Assembly: GCA_948579315.1 (NCBI GenBank)
Contig: CAPAOL010000040.1
Coordinates: 1-31,696, forward strand
Length of the DNA stretch: 31,696 bases
Origin: an uncultured Phocaeicola sp.
GTDB lineage: Bacteria > Bacteroidota > Bacteroidia > Bacteroidales > Bacteroidaceae
Direction: 5' to 3'
The translations under genes were made by a program, and so were the position numbers. Numbering within the stretch: the first letter of the stretch is position 1; the number at the start of each line of letters is the position of its first letter. The notes under the pieces were generated by a model that was not told where the DNA came from, searched no databases, and saw nothing but the letters and a program-made list of their open reading frames with translations. Shown here piece by piece: positions 24,374 through 31,696 of the stretch.

Positions 24374-25792
24374 TCATTCCATCTGCTCCTTCGGCCAGTT
24401 CACCAGATACAGGATTTCCGTAGCACGAGTGAAAGCCGTATACAGCCAACGGAAATAATCCGGAGTCAGCATATCCTCCGTCATATATCCCTGATCCAAA
24501 AAGACCCGTTTCCACTGGCCACCCTGTGCTTTGTGGCAAGTAACAGCATACGCATATTTCACTTGCAGAGCATTGTAATGAGGGTCAGCCTTCATTTTCT
24601 TCATCCGCTCACGCTTCACGGCAATATCGGCATAATCCTCCAATACCGAATAAAACAGTTTGTCGTTCAATTCCTTGGGCAATGCAGGCGTGTCGGTGTG
24701 CAAGGTATCCAACAACAGTTTCACCTCCAGTTCCATATCATCATAGTCGGGAAAAGCCAGCACCACATCGGCAAAACGAAAGCCGTACGCCTCGCGCGTA
24801 CGGCGCACCCTGCGCACCACCGCTATGTCGCCATTGGCTATGAAATCCATCTCCTTGCAGCCCTCCGTCCAAAAATAATTGTTCTTCGCCACCATCAGCA
24901 GGTCGCCGCTGTTCAGTTCATCCTCACGATACAGAATGGTGTTCCTTATACCTCTATTATATATATTCGCCCGCTTATTGGAACGACAAACCACAATCGT
25001 TTCATCCATACCCGTCTGGCCGTAACAATCATTAATCACCTCGATCAACTCGCTACCGGAAACGGTCCGGATATCCGGAAACCCTTCCACACGGACAGAA
25101 GGCAAAGTAAAAAAATCCTCCTCGGAAATGTAACGTCGCAGTTCCGTCGCATTCCAAAGAATACCCGAGTCATGCATCTGGCGGACTACCTCTGTGAGCT
25201 GTGCCTCATATACTTCCATACCATACCCGCGCAACCTGTCGGCCGAAAGAGCCGGACTCTCCTCCTCTCCTACCGGAGGAAGCTGCGCCGTATCCCCTAT
25301 CAACATCAGGCGGCAACCTGTCCCGCTATATACATATTGAATCAAGTCATCCAACAAACGGCCTGTACCAAAGACCGCCCCCGACAATCCGTCATTGGCG
25401 ATCATCGATGCCTCATCCACAATAAACAAAGTATGCTGATGCAGGTTATCATCCAAAGAAAAGTTGTCCAGATCATTCGAAAAGTTACGCTGGCGGTAAA
25501 TTTTCTTATGAATCGTATAGGCCGGATGCTGTGCATAATGCGAAAAAACTTTGGCCGCCCTGCCTGTCGGAGCAAGCAGGACACACTTTTGCTGTAACTG
25601 ATCCAAGGTCTTTACCAATGCCCCGATAAGAGATGTTTTACCCGTTCCGGCATATCCCTTTAAGAGAAAAGCCGAGTCCGATTGGCGGGAAAAGAGAAAA
25701 TCTGCTAAAAAATTAACAGCTTTTTCTTGCTCTAAAGTTGGTTTATATAGAAAATTTCCCTTAATTTGCTGCACTAAATAACTATTAATCAT
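24374..25792 (-). CDS. RecD-like SF1 helicase (AAA ATPase)
   Basis: This 472-residue SF1B-type DNA helicase has the RecD/Pif1-like plan without an added nuclease. Walker A GYAGTGKT is at 46-53, LLAPTGRAAKVFS forms motif Ia, Walker B is FIVDEASM (123-130), GDTAQLPPVG is motif III (166-175), and a C-terminal UvrD_C_2-like segment contains YAVTCHKAQGGQW and FTRATE. It is probably an ATP-dependent 5'-3' helicase in DNA repair or replication, but no specific partner is visible. It is not RecD of a RecBCD complex, since no recB or recC lies nearby. It is transcribed toward the fimbrial operon and divergently from the next gene. Confidence 0.9.
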   Translation of the reverse strand: MINSYLVQQIKGNFLYKPTLEQEKAVNFLADFLFSRQSDSAFLLKGYAGTGKTSLIGALVKTLDQLQQKCVLLAPTGRAAKVFSHYAQHPAYTIHKKIYRQRNFSNDLDNFSLDDNLHQHTLFIVDEASMIANDGLSGAVFGTGRLLDDLIQYVYSGTGCRLMLIGDTAQLPPVGEEESPALSADRLRGYGMEVYEAQLTEVVRQMHDSGILWNATELRRYISEEDFFTLPSVRVEGFPDIRTVSGSELIEVINDCYGQTGMDETIVVCRSNKRANIYNRGIRNTILYREDELNSGDLLMVAKNNYFWTEGCKEMDFIANGDIAVVRRVRRTREAYGFRFADVVLAFPDYDDMELEVKLLLDTLHTDTPALPKELNDKLFYSVLEDYADIAVKRERMKKMKADPHYNALQVKYAYAVTCHKAQGGQWKRVFLDQGYMTEDMLTPDYFRWLYTAFTRATEILYLVNWPKEQME

Positions 25793-25844
25793 AATTGCGT
25801 AATAAAAAGTTCCTTGAATTGTGCGTTATTAGATTTATTTGTTT

Positions 25845-25852
25845 TATTTTTG
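25845..25852 (+). promoter_or_regulatory. Putative -7 element for 25890 operon
   Basis: TATTTTTG is a good -7 match, 37 bases before the start at 25890. A -33 box at 19-21 bases is not clear. Confidence 0.4.
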
Positions 25853-25889
25853 CGATGCGAATATAAACTAAAAAAAACACATATTTATC

Positions 25890-26576
25890 ATGAAAACAGT
25901 TATTAATATTGTATTGGCTGCTTGCGTTATCGGTTTGATATACGTTTGCTATGGCAGTATCATGGGACCGATCAACTTCGATAATGCTAAAAAAGCTAGA
26001 GAGAAACAAGTTGTTGCACGATTGATTGACATCCGTAAGGCGCAGTTGGAATACCGTAATCTGCACAACGGACAATACACTGCAAGTTTCGACACCTTGA
26101 TTGATTTCGTCAAAACCGCAAAACTTCCGTTTGTAAAGAAAGAAGGAGTTTTGTCTGATACACAGCTGGAAGCCGGCATGACTGAAAAGAAAGCTATGGC
26201 AATCATCAACAAAGCCAAAAAAACAGGTAACTGGAAAGAAGTTGAGAAAGAAGGTTTGATGAACTTCAAACGTGATACTTTATGGGTTGCCGTAACAGAT
26301 ACCATCTACGCTCCGGGATTCAATGCAGACTCTTTGAGATATGTTCCCTTCGGAAACGGCGTACAATTTGAGATGGTTACCCGCAGCGATACTACCAAAT
26401 CGGGTGCTCCTTTGAACTTGTTCCAAGCTCAAACTCCGTATGAAACATATTTGGGCGGCTTGAATACTCAAGAATTGGCTAACCTTAAAGACCTTCAGAC
26501 CAAATTGGGTAAATATTGCGGTTTAAGAGTGGGTGATATCGAACAGCCTAACAATAACGCAGGTAACTGGGAATAA
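25890..26576 (+). CDS. Hypothetical pseudopilin-shaped membrane protein
   Basis: I do not recognise a named family. The 228-residue protein has one N-terminal membrane helix (INIVLAACVIGLIYVCYGSI), then an amphipathic helix with KQVVARLIDIRKAQLEYRNL and HNGQYTASFDTLIDFVK. The latter is the kind of segment seen after the helix of type II secretion pseudopilins. No prepilin peptidase motif (Gly-Phe at the cut) is visible. The rest is a soluble, likely periplasmic domain with little sequence signal. It begins an operon with the DUF3822 gene (2-base gap) and rsmD. Confidence 0.7.
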   Translation: MKTVINIVLAACVIGLIYVCYGSIMGPINFDNAKKAREKQVVARLIDIRKAQLEYRNLHNGQYTASFDTLIDFVKTAKLPFVKKEGVLSDTQLEAGMTEKKAMAIINKAKKTGNWKEVEKEGLMNFKRDTLWVAVTDTIYAPGFNADSLRYVPFGNGVQFEMVTRSDTTKSGAPLNLFQAQTPYETYLGGLNTQELANLKDLQTKLGKYCGLRVGDIEQPNNNAGNWE

Positions 26577-26578
26577 GA

Positions 26579-27403
26579 ATGACTGAACGTATCGATTTTA
26601 CAAAATCAGAACAATATACATTATCCATCCGCCTCAGTGCGGATGGATTTTCTTTTTCTATCTATAACCCACTGACAGATAATGATTTCTGCTTTGTTCC
26701 GCATCCGGTCAACACCGGATATTCCATGACGGCCAATCTGAAAGATATGCTGACTAAAACAGAAGCGCTGAAGTATCCGTATAAACGGGTTAACATCTTG
26801 TATGACTCCCCCCGTTTCACCCCTGTTCCTTTGGAATTATTCGAAGACGAACAGATGGATACAATTTTCTATCATAATTTTCCTAAAGCTAAAGGAAATA
26901 ACGAGATTGTACTTTGCAATGTCCTGGGAAGAAGCAATGTGGTAATACTTTTTGCTATGGACAAACATACCCATTTGTTACTGACTGAACATTTTCCTAC
27001 AGCTCGTTTCTTCTCCACCGCCAGCCCGCTGACTGAATATTTCGCCCGGAAAAGCCGGTTGGGTAACAGCCGGAAACTATATACATACATACGCGAGCAA
27101 CAAATGGAAGTTTTTTGTTTTGATAAGGGCAACTTATTACTGATCAACTCATTTCCATGCAAACAAACCACAGACCGTGTGTATTACCTATTATATGTAT
27201 GGCAACAATTAAATTATAATCAGGAAAGAGACGAGCTGCACTTGACAGGAATATTAAAGGACAAAGAAGAATTACTGAAAGAGTTGCGCAATTATCTGCG
27301 CCAGGTATTCGTCATCAGCCCCAAAGCGGAATTCAACCGCTCCGAGATAAGTAAAATAGAAGAGATACCTTTTGACATGCAAACCTTATTATTATGCGAG
27401 TAA
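26579..27403 (+). CDS. DUF3822 family protein
   Basis: This 274-residue soluble protein has the sequence style of DUF3822: an N-terminal YTLSIRLSADGFSFSIYNP segment (seen as LSIRLSADGFSFSIY), a central VLCNVLGRSNVVILFAMDK (seen as NVLGRSNVVILFAMDK), and C-terminal EKQ-like helices. The repeated beta hairpins suggest an actin-like ATPase fold, but I see no catalytic motif. From memory it is often next to rsmD in Bacteroidetes, as here, where the last 10 bases overlap rsmD. The function is unknown; a link to ribosome assembly is only contextual. Confidence 0.78.
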   Translation: MTERIDFTKSEQYTLSIRLSADGFSFSIYNPLTDNDFCFVPHPVNTGYSMTANLKDMLTKTEALKYPYKRVNILYDSPRFTPVPLELFEDEQMDTIFYHNFPKAKGNNEIVLCNVLGRSNVVILFAMDKHTHLLLTEHFPTARFFSTASPLTEYFARKSRLGNSRKLYTYIREQQMEVFCFDKGNLLLINSFPCKQTTDRVYYLLYVWQQLNYNQERDELHLTGILKDKEELLKELRNYLRQVFVISPKAEFNRSEISKIEEIPFDMQTLLLCE

Positions 27404-27954
27404 TCAGCGGTATATACAAACGGCGCCGTTTCGATGTGCCTCATACATTCAAGGCACGTCCGACAACGGATTTCGCCAAAGAGAACCTTTTCAATGTATT
27501 AAGTAACAATTATTTTGACTTCGAGGACGGAGTTACAGCCTTGGACCTTTTCGCCGGTACGGGCAGCATCAGTATAGAACTGGTTTCACGCGGTTGTGAC
27601 CGGGTTATTTCAGTAGAAAAAGATCCCCAGCACCTTTCTTTCATCTCACAGATGATGCGTGAAGTGAAGACCGACAAATGTTTTCCTATCCGTGCTGATG
27701 TCTTTAGATTTATAGACAAATGCAGCGAGCAATTTGATTTCATCTTCGCCGACCCTCCATACGCCTTGAAAGAGTTGGAAAGCATCCCCACCCGTATTTT
27801 CGAAAGCGGGATTTTAAAGGAAGACGGATTACTGGTACTGGAACATGGCAAAGAGAATCATTTTGAGGATGACCCCCATTTTATTGAGCGCCGTGCATAT
27901 GGCAGTGTGAACTTCTCTTTCTTCAAAGCAACGGTGCCAGCAACCGGACAATAG
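27394..27954 (+). CDS. rsmD: 16S rRNA (guanine966-N2)-methyltransferase
   Basis: RsmD methylates G966 of 16S rRNA during small-subunit assembly using S-adenosylmethionine. The 186-residue protein has the family's basic start RVISGIYKRRRF, the RPTTDFAKENLFN segment, SAM motif I DLFAGTGSISIE (51-62), and the catalytic DPPY (120-123). The start overlaps the DUF3822 gene by 10 bases. Its last 32 bases overlap the converging cardiolipin synthase gene. Confidence 0.96.
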   Translation: MRVISGIYKRRRFDVPHTFKARPTTDFAKENLFNVLSNNYFDFEDGVTALDLFAGTGSISIELVSRGCDRVISVEKDPQHLSFISQMMREVKTDKCFPIRADVFRFIDKCSEQFDFIFADPPYALKELESIPTRIFESGILKEDGLLVLEHGKENHFEDDPHFIERRAYGSVNFSFFKATVPATGQ

Positions 27955-29359
27955 ATTCTTGTGCTTTTTGATACCAAGGACGCTTTATCCATGTTTTTCT
28001 CTGCAACAGGATGGCGTCCTTCTGGTCTTGCAGGAAAATACCTTTCAACAGCAATGCTGAGGACGGATCATACATAAAGGCATTCACCTCAAAATTATGC
28101 TCAAAGCTACGGAAGTCCATATTTGTAGAACCTACCGTAGAAAGAGTATCATCACTGACCATCAGCTTGGAATGCAAAAAACCTTTCTGATAAAGGTAAA
28201 TCCTGACACCCGCACGCATGATATCATCCAAATAAGATAACGAACCTAAATGTGTTATCCATGTATCGGCACGTGCCGGTATCATAATGCGAACATCCAC
28301 GCCTGCCAAAGCTGCCGTTTTCAATGCCATCAGAATAGGTTCGGTAGGCAACAAGTAAGGTGTTTGTATATAAAAATACTTTCGGGAGCTGCTGATAGCT
28401 ATCAGTAGCCCTTGCATAATATCCCGCCATTCGCCTACAGGATCGGAAGTGACAATCTGTATCAGAGCCTTTCCAAAGATTCCGACTTCGGGGAAATAAC
28501 GGGAGGAAGTGATAAGGGTACGGTCTACTACATACCAATCGGTCAAAAAAGCAGTCTGTAACCCATATACCGCTTTTCCTTCTATTTTAATGTGAGTATC
28601 CCGCCATATCCCCCATGGAAAGCCTTTCATATAGCGCAAAGCAATGTTCATCCCTCCCGTATAAGCCACACGACCGTCGATTACTACTATTTTACGGTGA
28701 TTACGATAATTTACCTTACTGGTAAATAAAGGAAAACGGACTTTCAAAAAACTGCGTGCCTCAATACCTGCTCCCCGCATTTCATCAAAAAAAGCATGGG
28801 GAACTTTCCAGCAGCCCACATCGTCATATAGCAAACGCACTTCTACTCCCTGCCGCGCTTTATCTATCAACAAATCGCGCAGCAACCTGCCTGCCGGATC
28901 ATCCTCAAAAATATAAAACTGCAAATGGATGTGATGCTTTGCCTTACTGATTTCTTTCATCAATGAATACAGCATGGAATAACCATCCGTAAAAACTTCC
29001 GTCGCATTTCCTTCAAAGGGCAAAGCATTATTCACTTTCCGGAAAAAACGCATCAACTGGTGCTGTTCATCAGGACACTTAAACGCCTTTTGCGCCTGAT
29101 ATTCTGCCATGGGACGTTTTATGAGACGGGTGAACCCTTTCTTGCTGATCAATTTCTCCTTACGTGTGCTTCTGCCGAAAAAGAAATAGAACACAAGCCC
29201 CACAATGGGCAGGAAAAAGAGCACAAGTACCCATGCCATTGTTTTAACGGGATTACGATTATCAAGTATCACTATAAAGATAGTTCCGATGATAATCACA
29301 AAATAAAGCACGTTAAAAGCAACAGCAAAGATTTCATTAAAGATACTCCACTCTACCAT
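27923..29359 (-). CDS. cls: Cardiolipin synthase
   Basis: This 478-residue bacterial-type Cls has two N-terminal membrane helices (about 10-32 and 38-61) and two phospholipase-D HKD motifs. These are HRKIVVID (His221, Lys223, Asp228) and HSKLMVSD (His396, Lys398, Asp403), each followed by the usual Gly-Gly or Gly-Ser. It condenses two phosphatidylglycerols into cardiolipin and glycerol. TVGSTNMDFRSFEHNFEVN is the standard motif after the second HKD. The substrate pathway starts with cdsA at 3085. The gene is convergent with rsmD. Confidence 0.95.
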   Translation of the reverse strand: MVEWSIFNEIFAVAFNVLYFVIIIGTIFIVILDNRNPVKTMAWVLVLFFLPIVGLVFYFFFGRSTRKEKLISKKGFTRLIKRPMAEYQAQKAFKCPDEQHQLMRFFRKVNNALPFEGNATEVFTDGYSMLYSLMKEISKAKHHIHLQFYIFEDDPAGRLLRDLLIDKARQGVEVRLLYDDVGCWKVPHAFFDEMRGAGIEARSFLKVRFPLFTSKVNYRNHRKIVVIDGRVAYTGGMNIALRYMKGFPWGIWRDTHIKIEGKAVYGLQTAFLTDWYVVDRTLITSSRYFPEVGIFGKALIQIVTSDPVGEWRDIMQGLLIAISSSRKYFYIQTPYLLPTEPILMALKTAALAGVDVRIMIPARADTWITHLGSLSYLDDIMRAGVRIYLYQKGFLHSKLMVSDDTLSTVGSTNMDFRSFEHNFEVNAFMYDPSSALLLKGIFLQDQKDAILLQRKTWIKRPWYQKAQESIVRLLAPLL

Positions 29360-29392
29360 ATAATTCCAGTAATTTACTTATAAGCAAACTTA

Positions 29393-29429
29393 TAAAAAAA
29401 ATCCCAACCTATAACAATATAGATTGGGA
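29393..29429 (-). terminator. Intrinsic terminator of barrel-protein gene
   Basis: On the minus strand TCCCAA-TC-TATA, a TTGT loop and TATA-GG-TTGGGA form a hairpin with a small internal mismatch, followed by eight T residues. It lies 23 bases after the stop of the barrel gene and matches a rho-independent terminator well. Confidence 0.8.
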
Positions 29430-29451
29430 AAAGATTAAGATATAGTTTCAT

Positions 29452-31696
29452 TTAAAAAGGACGCCGGCCATGTCTTCCCGGACCGGGACCAAAACCGGGA
29501 CCGCCGAATCCCCTATGGCTATTCATCATCTTGTCACGGGCGGCTTTACTTCCAAAAATATTCAGACGATAGATAAAATGTACCATACAATAACTGTTGA
29601 TACTGTTGTATTCGGTAACCGAACGTACATCCGCTGTCAAAGAACGGCTGATATTGCTCTGTTGTTTTAAGATGTCGTACATTTCAAAACTAACAGTTGC
29701 AGCTCCTTTCAATAGACTTTGTGCTATTTGGGCATTCCAAATCAGTTCATTATTGTTCAAACTGGCATCATCATATCCTCTACGGGACTGGTTGGTGATA
29801 TTAGTAGACAATGTCATCTGCCATGGTAAAGTGACATTGGTACTCGCTCCATATGAGAATGTATAAGGATTCTGGTTCTTTTCAGGACGCAGCTTGCTAC
29901 GTTCCGCTGTATACTCAATAGAACCATTCAATGAAAATTCAAACCAGTCATTCCGATAGGACCCATTCAGATTCTCCGCCAAAGTCAAACCGGTAGTCGT
30001 ATTCTTATCATCATGCAATGTTTCCTTATTGTATAAGAACGCTACCTGATTCCGGTAGCTCACACGAGAAAAAGAATTTATAGTAAACTTTTTATTCTTC
30101 AAAGCCGAATTAAAACCGAACAATCCAAACGCATTCCAGTTTCCATTGATATTCTGAGGAGTTGAAGTAGTACCACCCGTATTCTCATCATATACCGTAC
30201 TATTACTGATACTATTCTGAGTAGCAGTGAAATTTACATGAGTCATTATGCCACGCTGCTTCTCGGCATTATAAGTGTTATAAAACAAACGCATGGTATG
30301 GGCAAACGAAGGCTTCAAACCTGGATTACCCACACGGATATTCAACGGATTGGAATTATCGACAATCGGCAACAGGTTTTCCATACTAGGCTGGCTACTA
30401 CGCCCACGATAAGTGATACGCAACTGACTTACTTTGGAGAAGCGATAACGAAAATCCAGATTCGGAGCAAAATTGAATACCGTTCTTGTGGTATCAGTCA
30501 TGTAATCTCCCTTCTTATAGGACAATTTCGTATTTTGAGGCTGTAAGGACATGCCGGCACTCAACTGATATTTCTCCCGGATAAATCGTAGTCCCAAAGA
30601 AATATCATGATTAAAGTATTTATATTCAGCATCCTTACTCAAGCTATCCACATAAGCAGTTTCATAGTTTTCGGGTAATCCGTCATTTATATCCCAAGGA
30701 TACCCCAAATCGTATGTCGATTTATCACTCTTGCTATTCTTATATTGGAATCTATAACTAAATTGCAGGAAAGTAGCCCGTGCTATAGGTTCGCTATAAG
30801 TAAACTGTGCTGTATAATTATAATTTTTAGTAGGCATCGTAATGTATTGATTACGATGTTCTATAGAATCCCCTCCTAAATAGTTCTTTATCTGATAATA
30901 ACGGGTTTCCGATTGAGCATACTGATCGCTGTCATCATCTCCATATCCAAATGAACCACGGAATGTAATGTTACGTCCCTCATTATTCAGTTTCCGGTTC
31001 AGCTGCAATGTTGCATTAGCCGACAAACTATTTGATTTGGACAGATTATGTTCATTGGTAGCATTAATACGAGTATCCCTTAACGGATCATCAGACTCTA
31101 TATTGTCAAAGTTCAAATAATCATTGGGATTTACCACATACTGATAAGGATCCTCATTAAAAGTACCTGACTCTGCAACTGAAGCTCCCCTTGTCTTGTC
31201 ATAAGAAACATTCGGCCGGAAAATAATATTGGTCATTGAATCGGGACGCCATTCCATACGGAAATCTGCCTTGAAACCTGTTTCCTTATTACTATTGGCT
31301 TTGTTTGAATTGGAATAAGAATCCCCCGACTGCAAAAAACGCTGTGAAGATCCGACTGTTACTACATCTGCATCACGATAGTTGTAACGCATACTACCTC
31401 CCAATTCCAGTTTTTCTGTTTCTGTAGCAAAATTCGCTCCTAGCATTTTAGTCGCGTTCAATCCATTGTTACGCCTCCAACGAGGTCCTCCTCCCGAAAA
31501 TCCCTGATCATTCACATTATTGGCGGAACCAATAATAGAAACCTGAGTTTTATCATAAAAACGGTTAATCATAGCTCTTCCTGTATAACGGTCTTCCGTT
31601 CCGGCGCCTAAATCCACGTTTCCAAACCAGCCTTGATTCATCCCCTTCTTCACCGTCAAATCGAGCACTGTTTCCTCCTCACCATCATCAATACCC
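29452..31696 (-). CDS. Outer-membrane beta-barrel (TonB receptor-like) protein, partial
   Basis: This is the C-terminal part (over 740 residues) of an outer-membrane barrel protein. The reading frame stays open through the right edge of the window (GIDDGEEETVLDLTVKKG), so the signal peptide, carboxypeptidase-like repeat and plug are outside. A GTG at 31668 is an internal Val, not the start. Alternating hydrophobic and Asn/Ser-rich strands, with MTDTTRTVFNFAPNLDFRYR and SYRFQYKNSKSDKSTYDL, fit the OMP_b-brl_3/TonB-receptor group. The tail is Gly/Pro/Arg-rich (FGGPGFGPGPGRHGRRPF). No SusD partner is in view, so the substrate is unknown. A terminator follows. Confidence 0.85.
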   Translation of the reverse strand, partial: GIDDGEEETVLDLTVKKGMNQGWFGNVDLGAGTEDRYTGRAMINRFYDKTQVSIIGSANNVNDQGFSGGGPRWRRNNGLNATKMLGANFATETEKLELGGSMRYNYRDADVVTVGSSQRFLQSGDSYSNSNKANSNKETGFKADFRMEWRPDSMTNIIFRPNVSYDKTRGASVAESGTFNEDPYQYVVNPNDYLNFDNIESDDPLRDTRINATNEHNLSKSNSLSANATLQLNRKLNNEGRNITFRGSFGYGDDDSDQYAQSETRYYQIKNYLGGDSIEHRNQYITMPTKNYNYTAQFTYSEPIARATFLQFSYRFQYKNSKSDKSTYDLGYPWDINDGLPENYETAYVDSLSKDAEYKYFNHDISLGLRFIREKYQLSAGMSLQPQNTKLSYKKGDYMTDTTRTVFNFAPNLDFRYRFSKVSQLRITYRGRSSQPSMENLLPIVDNSNPLNIRVGNPGLKPSFAHTMRLFYNTYNAEKQRGIMTHVNFTATQNSISNSTVYDENTGGTTSTPQNINGNWNAFGLFGFNSALKNKKFTINSFSRVSYRNQVAFLYNKETLHDDKNTTTGLTLAENLNGSYRNDWFEFSLNGSIEYTAERSKLRPEKNQNPYTFSYGASTNVTLPWQMTLSTNITNQSRRGYDDASLNNNELIWNAQIAQSLLKGAATVSFEMYDILKQQSNISRSLTADVRSVTEYNSINSYCMVHFIYRLNIFGSKAARDKMMNSHRGFGGPGFGPGPGRHGRRPF

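Noticed and set aside
24533..25597. Plus-strand open frame of 354 codons opposite the helicase gene
   Set aside because: The helicase on the other strand has all its motifs; the antisense translation shows no domain.
29452..31668. Barrel protein starting at GTG 31668
   Set aside because: The reading frame continues to the window edge with family-like sequence, and no signal peptide is found after the GTG. The gene is truncated by the window.

Overview
The window looks like chromosomal DNA from a gut Bacteroidales bacterium, most likely Bacteroides or Phocaeicola; the genus is an inference from gene content and style. Supporting signs are the -33/-7 promoters of the TTTG / TAnnTTTG type, the near absence of Shine-Dalgarno sequences, a NigD-like lipoprotein, a DUF3575/DUF5119/fimbrillin operon, a DUF5683 protein, a DUF3822-rsmD pair and a SusC/OMP-type outer-membrane barrel protein.

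Layout. 1-540: a tRNA-Gln on the minus strand with its own promoter and an intrinsic terminator. 543-3924: rsfS, ftsH and cdsA on the plus strand, with a long nested palindrome between ftsH and cdsA. 3916-6616: the minus-strand run surE-lpxB-nigD-like (nucleotidase, lipid A synthesis, lipoprotein). 6874-12957: the plus-strand run parA, parB, DUF5683 protein, mltD-like lytic transglycosylase and bifunctional rel, joining chromosome segregation, envelope and stringent response functions. 13048-14399: a small MerR-type regulator and an M23 endopeptidase on the minus strand. 14537-17155: alaS.

17156-18090 is the most unusual stretch. It holds a 98-base element of four 22-base tandem units with a palindrome in each, enclosed by perfect 15-base inverted arms, followed by a decayed Rpn/PD-(D/E)XK transposase-like gene and a strong hairpin. 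18091-24267 is an accessory fimbrial operon read leftward: DUF3575 protein, DUF5119 lipoprotein, fimbrillin, and a 1068-residue lipoprotein that looks like a fimbrial tip or adhesin. Base composition shifts visibly inside this operon, which suggests a mosaic, diversifying locus.

24374-29359 returns to core genes: a RecD-like helicase (minus), then a membrane-anchored pseudopilin-shaped protein, a DUF3822 protein and rsmD (plus), then cardiolipin synthase (minus), whose end overlaps rsmD. 29452-31696 is a TonB-receptor-like barrel protein on the minus strand, cut by the right window edge, with a clear terminator after it.

The core genes serve housekeeping roles (translation quality, membrane proteolysis, phospholipid and lipid A synthesis, DNA segregation, peptidoglycan remodelling, ppGpp). 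The fimbrial operon and the palindromic repeat element are the accessory parts that deserve attention.
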